In this document: positions 7,260-9,913 of the stretch, piece by piece
Position numbering within the stretch: the stretch's first letter is position 1
Layout: the number at the start of each line of letters is the position of its first letter
From: Actinomycetota bacterium
GTDB taxonomy: Bacteria > Actinomycetota > Thermoleophilia > Solirubrobacterales > Solirubrobacteraceae
Assembly: GCA_005788585.1 (NCBI GenBank)
Contig: SYBY01000165.1
Coordinates: forward strand, 1 to 9,913
DNA: 9,913 nucleotides
Direction: 5' to 3'
Position numbers and translations under genes: made by a program
Notes under the pieces: generated by a model
Seen by the model: the letters and a program-made list of their open reading frames with translations, nothing else
Database searches by the model: none
Told to the model about the DNA's origin: nothing

Positions 7260-7607
7260 TCAGCCGCGCGTGGACACGCCGTCCACGAGCGCCGTCAGCT
7301 CCGCCAGCTGGGTCTGCAGGCCGCCGCAGACCTGCTCGCACAGCTCGAAGACGCCGGGATCGGCGACCGAGTACCGGGCGCTCGTGCCGTCCTTGCGGCG
7401 GCTGACGATGCCCGCCTGCAGGAGGACGCCCAGGTGCTTGGACGTGTTCTGCTGGCTCGTGCCCAGGCGCGCGGTGAGGTCGGCGACCGACAGCTCCCCG
7501 TCGCGGAGCTGGTCGAGGATGCGGATGCGGTTCGGGTCGCCGATGACGCGCAGTCGCGCGGCGATGAGCTCGGCGAGGTCATGGGGAATCGGTCGGGGAA
7601 GTGCCAT
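7260..7607 (-). CDS. ArsR/SmtB-family repressor of the sulfur operon
   Basis: 115 residues from ATG 7605-7607, a usual ArsR length. Residues 18-35 (ARLRVIGDPNRIRILDQL) are the family's opening helix. The winged helix follows: LSVADLTARLGTS at 39-51, recognition helix about 51-65 (QQNTSKHLGVLLQAG), and wing RRKDGTSARYSV at 70-81. The C-terminal helix carries C90-x3-C94 (FELCEQVCGGL), the only cysteines. A thiol pair could sense persulfide, polysulfide or a metal, but the characterised persulfide sensors SqrR and BigR place one Cys in helix 2 and one in helix 5, so this layout differs. The metal-binding ELCVCD motif is absent. A clear ribosome site precedes the ATG by 8 bases, and the gene follows the rhodanese/MBL stop by 21 bases. 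Repression of its own operon is inferred from position. Confidence 0.9.
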   Translation of the reverse strand: MALPRPIPHDLAELIAARLRVIGDPNRIRILDQLRDGELSVADLTARLGTSQQNTSKHLGVLLQAGIVSRRKDGTSARYSVADPGVFELCEQVCGGLQTQLAELTALVDGVSTRG

Positions 7608-7615
7608 GGATGCGG

Positions 7616-7621
7616 TCCTTC
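7616..7621 (-). promoter_or_regulatory. Ribosome binding site of the ArsR gene
   Basis: GAAGGA on the minus strand, 8 bases before ATG 7605-7607. It fixes the ArsR start and is the clearest Shine-Dalgarno in the window. Confidence 0.7.
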
Positions 7622-7628
7622 GCGGTGG

Positions 7629-8750
7629 TCAGCGGGTCGAGCAGCTGTTGCCGCCCGCCTCGAGGTCTGGATCGTAGGGATGGCGCCCGGCGTTCACGGC
7701 GATGACGGCCTCGTAGTTCGCCGGGCGGGGTGGCATGTCGGCGAGCAGCTCCTCCGCGAAGGCCGCCGGATCGTCGATCGCCAGTTCCGGGACGGTGCTG
7801 CGCACCTCACCGAGCGTGGCGCGGACCGCGGCGGCATGGAGCCCTGGGTGCGTGTGCCCCGGCAACAGGACGATGTCGTCGCCCAGGGCCAGGACCCGCT
7901 CGTGCAGCGTGTCGTGCAGCAGGCGTCCCATCTCGCGCGCCCCGTCCGGGTCGCCCTGCTGGAGGTCGGGCCGGGCGATCCCGTCGACGAAGAGCGAGTC
8001 ACCGCCCAGGAGGGCCCGGCCGGCGAGCACGAGACCCGTCATGTCGGTCGTATGGCCGGGCAGGGCGAGCGCGCGGATCGAGACGCCGCCGATGTCGAGG
8101 GCGTCGCCGTCGTTCAGCGGGACGACCTCATCGGCGTACGCGATCCCGCGTTCGATCGCTGCGGCGGGCAGGTGGAGACGTGCCGAGGCACGCTGCGCGA
8201 GCGCGCGGGCACCCGAGAGGTGGTCGGCGTGCAGATGGGTGTCGACGACGGCGGTGATCCGCACCCCGAGGTCGTCGGCGAGCGCGAGGTAGGCGTCGAC
8301 GTGCGGCGCGGGATCGACGACGAGCGCCTCACCGCCCGCCGCGACGAGGTAGGAGAGGCAGCCACGGCCCGGGCGCTCGATCTGGCGCACCTCGAGCCCG
8401 GGGACGCCGAGGTCGACGACGTGGTCGCGCAGCAGGGTGATCCAGGCGCGCATGCCACCGGCGAGCACGGCGACGTCGACTCCCGCTGCGGCCAGGGCGC
8501 CGCCCACGCGATCGGCGGTGATGCCGCGATGGCAGACCGTGATGACGGGCCCGCGCAGCGAGGCGGCGACGATGGCGGGATCTGCGAGCACCTCGGCGGC
8601 GGGGATGTGGCGCGTGCGGACGCTGGGCGCCTCGATGGTCCACGACGCGTCGTCGCGGACATCGAGCAGCGTCAGCCGCTCACCGGCGACGATGCGGTCC
8701 GCAAGCGCCGCCGGGGTGATCTGCGTGGGGGATGCGGTCGCGATACTCAT
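7629..8750 (-). CDS. Rhodanese - metallo-beta-lactamase fusion, persulfide dioxygenase-like
   Basis: 373 residues from ATG 8748-8750; GTG codons at 8757 and 8754 would add only three residues. Residues about 9-105 form a rhodanese domain with LLDVR at 28-32 and the active loop C73-H-R-G-I-T78, where Cys73 would carry a persulfide. From about 118 on is an MBL-fold domain of the ETHE1/persulfide dioxygenase type: H172-x-H174-x-D176-H177, H233 in PGHTTD and D251 in GGDSLFVDG, followed by RPDL and LLPGHTH. The expected chemistry is Fe(II)-dependent oxidation of a thiol persulfide to sulfite, with the rhodanese passing sulfane sulfur between carriers. Characterised fusions (CstB, bacterial PRF) have the MBL domain first; here the order is reversed. 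The final residues GGNSCSTR include another Cys. The gene lies between the exporter and the repressor, which supports the sulfur role. Confidence 0.9.
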   Translation of the reverse strand: MSIATASPTQITPAALADRIVAGERLTLLDVRDDASWTIEAPSVRTRHIPAAEVLADPAIVAASLRGPVITVCHRGITADRVGGALAAAGVDVAVLAGGMRAWITLLRDHVVDLGVPGLEVRQIERPGRGCLSYLVAAGGEALVVDPAPHVDAYLALADDLGVRITAVVDTHLHADHLSGARALAQRASARLHLPAAAIERGIAYADEVVPLNDGDALDIGGVSIRALALPGHTTDMTGLVLAGRALLGGDSLFVDGIARPDLQQGDPDGAREMGRLLHDTLHERVLALGDDIVLLPGHTHPGLHAAAVRATLGEVRSTVPELAIDDPAAFAEELLADMPPRPANYEAVIAVNAGRHPYDPDLEAGGNSCSTR

Positions 8751-8757
8751 ATTCACC

Positions 8758-8763
8758 ACTATA
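8758..8763 (-). promoter_or_regulatory. Candidate -10 box directly before the rhodanese/MBL gene
   Basis: TATAGT on the minus strand is a strong -10 match in very GC-rich surroundings. A -35-like GTGTAA (8781-8786, 3 of 6 to consensus) lies exactly 17 bases upstream and overlaps the exporter's stop codon. A start 7-8 bases downstream would fall at or next to the ATG at 8748-8750, suggesting a leaderless transcript. This is an inference from spacing only. Confidence 0.45.
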
Positions 8764-8779
8764 CAACACTGTGGTTGTG
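8763..8779. promoter_or_regulatory. Candidate ArsR operator in the exporter-fusion gap
   Basis: ACAAC-ACTGTG-GTTGT (8763-8778) is a perfect inverted repeat with a 6-base centre. On the minus strand 8767-8779 reads CACAACCACAGTG, a word that recurs as CACAACCACACAGTG at 9558-9572. The site fills the space between the -35-like and -10-like boxes before the fusion gene, where a bound repressor would block polymerase. Confidence 0.5.
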
Positions 8780-8780
8780 C

Positions 8781-9551
8781 TTACACACCGACGCCCACCA
8801 CCGTGGCCGCGGCGACACCCACCGCAACCGCTGCGACGAACGCCGCGAAGCCCCGCCCCAGCGTGCGCAGCGGCACCCGGTCCGCAAGATGCGGCGCGAC
8901 GAGCGCGCCGGCCACCGTCGCCGCCCCCATGACCAGTGCAACCGGGACATCGAGCCGCTCGCCGGCAGCCAGATGGGCGCCGAGCCCGCACAAGGACACG
9001 ATCCCGACGATGACCATGGACGTGCCCATCGCCTCGCGCATGCCGAAGCTCAGCCCGACCGCGAGCGCCGGGACGACGAGGAAGCCGCCGCCGACCCCCA
9101 CAAGGCCGGTGACCGCGCCGACGACGAAGCCGATGGGGACGAGCACCTGCGCCCGCGCCTTGGGACACCCGGCCGCGGCGGCGCCGGGCTGGCCGGCGCG
9201 CTGCCACGTCGCACGCGCGGCGAGCAGCATGACGCCGGAGAAGAGGAAGAGCAGGAACGCGCCGCCGGCGAGCTGATTGCCGATGGTCCCGAGGACACTG
9301 CCGGCCACGGCCGCGCCCGCGAACCACGCGGCAGAGGACCAGCAGACCGCGCCGCGACGCATCTGCCCGGCGGAACCCGCAGCCGCGGCGGCGGCGACCA
9401 CCGCCAGGCTCACCGTCGTGGCCGTGTGGACGTCGAGCCCGATCGCGTAGACGAGCACCGGCACGGCGAGCACGGCGCCGCCCCCGCCGACCATCCCGAC
9501 GGCCAGGCCGATCATCACGCCGAACGGGATGGCGACCAGCACGCCCTCCAC
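8781..9551 (-). CDS. TauE/SafE-family sulfite (or organosulfonate) exporter
   Basis: 256 residues from GTG 9549-9551, the family's normal length. It is almost wholly hydrophobic and fits about eight membrane helices in two related halves. Each half opens with a glycine-rich stretch: GLAVGMVGGGGAVLAVPVL near the N-terminus and GLVGVGGGFLVVPAL in the second half, the GxGGGxxxxP style typical of the family. The short loop between the halves (about residues 119-133) contains a Cys. TauE/SafE proteins move small sulfur oxyanions such as sulfite, sulfoacetate or thiosulfate across the membrane; several are sulfite exporters paired with sulfide-oxidation genes. Placed first in an operon with a persulfide dioxygenase-like fusion, it most likely exports the sulfite made there. 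No Shine-Dalgarno precedes the GTG. GGAGGG lies just inside the frame, one base before a second GTG at 9540-9542, too close to serve it. Confidence 0.9.
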   Translation of the reverse strand: MEGVLVAIPFGVMIGLAVGMVGGGGAVLAVPVLVYAIGLDVHTATTVSLAVVAAAAAAGSAGQMRRGAVCWSSAAWFAGAAVAGSVLGTIGNQLAGGAFLLFLFSGVMLLAARATWQRAGQPGAAAAGCPKARAQVLVPIGFVVGAVTGLVGVGGGFLVVPALAVGLSFGMREAMGTSMVIVGIVSLCGLGAHLAAGERLDVPVALVMGAATVAGALVAPHLADRVPLRTLGRGFAAFVAAVAVGVAAATVVGVGV

Positions 9552-9557
9552 GGATTA

Positions 9558-9574
9558 CACAACCACACAGTGGT
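9558..9574. promoter_or_regulatory. Candidate ArsR operator before the exporter gene
   Basis: ACCAC-ACA-GTGGT (9562-9574) is a perfect 13-base inverted repeat. Together with its left flank it gives CACAACCACACAGTG (9558-9572), nearly the word found at 8767-8779 in the opposite orientation. It lies 7 bases upstream of the exporter's GTG, overlapping where the promoter must be. A TGTAAT (minus strand, 9554-9559) and a TTGTAC (9581-9586) flank it, but their 21-base spacing is too wide for a standard promoter, so the promoter itself is not assigned. Confidence 0.5.
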
Positions 9575-9591
9575 ACATAGGTACAAGGTAC
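9572..9591. repeat. Three GGTAC direct repeats upstream of the exporter
   Basis: GGTAC starts at 9572, 9580 and 9587 on the + strand, spaced 8 and 7 bases. The first overlaps the palindrome at 9562-9574. The run is AT-richer than its surroundings and fills the gap between the LuxR stop and the exporter. It could be part of the control region; the function is unknown. Confidence 0.4.
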
Positions 9592-9607
9592 CCCATCCAC
9601 CGCCGCG

Positions 9608-9913
9608 TTACGACAGGGCGCCCGCCAATTCGCGCCGAGAGCGCACCCCAAGCTTGCGATACGCGTTCGTCAGGTGCACCTCGACGGTCTTCGGCGTGAC
9701 GAACAGCGTCTGCGCGATCTCCCGGTTCGCCTGCCCACCCGCCGCGAGATCCACCACCCGCCGCTCACTCGGCGTCAGCGCCTCGACGCCCGCCAGAGCG
9801 TCCGATCGCGGGCGCGCCCCCGCGGCGTGAAGCTCGGCGCGGACGTGGTCGACGAGACCGTGCGCGTCGCAGGCCGACGCCACGTCGAGCGCGCGCCGCA
9901 GCGGCTCGCGCGC
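9608..9913 (-). CDS. C-terminus of a LuxR-family (probably large ATP-binding) regulator, partial
   Basis: The frame is open from the right edge to TAA at 9608-9610, giving 101 visible residues; the start is outside. The visible part ends a helical region (REPLRRALDVASAC, then an ELHAAGARPR linker) and continues into a LuxR/FixJ-type HTH: LTPSERRVVDLAAGGQANRE, IAQTLFVTPKTVEVHLTNAY and RKLGVRSRREL. The linker wording is typical of the roughly 900-residue LAL regulators with an N-terminal AAA-type ATPase and a TPR-like middle, which are very numerous in some actinobacteria; that size is inferred. It acts as a DNA-binding transcription factor. It lies upstream of the exporter on the same strand with 56 bases between, and no terminator hairpin is evident. 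The separate operator-like sequences suggest the sulfur operon has its own control. Confidence 0.9.
   Translation of the reverse strand, partial: AREPLRRALDVASACDAHGLVDHVRAELHAAGARPRSDALAGVEALTPSERRVVDLAAGGQANREIAQTLFVTPKTVEVHLTNAYRKLGVRSRRELAGALS

Noticed and set aside
4883..7405. 840-codon open frame on the + strand
   Set aside because: It is antisense to the GGDEF/EAL gene. Its translation is Arg/Ala/Glu/His-rich without domains, as expected from the complement of a GC-rich gene, whereas the minus strand shows GAF, GGDEF and EAL motifs.
7434..9830. 798-codon open frame on the + strand across the sulfur operon
   Set aside because: It is a low-complexity Arg/Asp/Gly/His translation opposite three genes with clear family motifs. 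Long antisense frames are common at this GC content.

Overview
The window is GC-rich and densely coded, with almost no intergenic space. It holds a tRNA-Arg(ACG), several GTG starts, the C-terminus of a large LuxR-type ATPase regulator, and a secreted protein of a kind I recall from streptomycetes. Together these point to a high-GC actinobacterium, plausibly a deep-branching soil lineage such as Thermoleophilia/Solirubrobacterales. The lineage is inferred from protein style, not from a marker gene.

Left part (1-3509, + strand): the 3' end of an unrecognised, probably extracytoplasmic beta-rich protein (2-835); a complete Baeyer-Villiger/flavin-containing monooxygenase starting 3 bases later (839-2332); and a PAS-repeat sensory protein with no output domain (about 2373-3509). 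The PAS stop codon lies one base from the 3' end of a tRNA-Arg(ACG) gene on the opposite strand (3511-3584).

Middle part: a 110-base spacer separates the tRNA from the next gene. It carries the tRNA promoter candidate and a 49-base imperfect inverted repeat (3622-3670). A small membrane methyltransferase of the isoprenylcysteine/phospholipid methyltransferase type (3695-4201) and a small exported protein (4213-4635) follow as a pair. They run tail to tail into a large minus-strand c-di-GMP-type protein (PilJ-like sensor, two membrane helices, GAF, GGDEF, EAL; 7189 down to 4637). This gene is broken: an in-frame TAA replaces the conserved Tyr after the DDFGTG motif of the EAL domain. The last third of the EAL domain, with catalytic residues, is cut off but otherwise intact. 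The GGDEF signature is also degenerate (SADEF), although the RxxD inhibitory-site motif is kept.

Right part (7260-9551, minus strand): a compact sulfur-handling operon, in transcription order a TauE/SafE-family exporter, a rhodanese-metallo-beta-lactamase fusion (persulfide dioxygenase-like) and an ArsR-family repressor with a CxxxC pair. Two related near-palindromes (core CACAACCACAGTG), one before the exporter and one in the 30-base gap before the fusion gene, are good operator candidates. The second sits between a -35-like and a -10-like box whose predicted start falls at or next to the fusion's ATG. A likely circuit is that persulfide or polysulfide inactivates the ArsR protein; the fusion oxidises persulfide sulfur to sulfite and/or transfers it; and the exporter removes sulfite. 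The window ends in the C-terminal HTH of a LuxR-family regulator that continues past the right edge. I see no mobile element, CRISPR array, rRNA or defence island.
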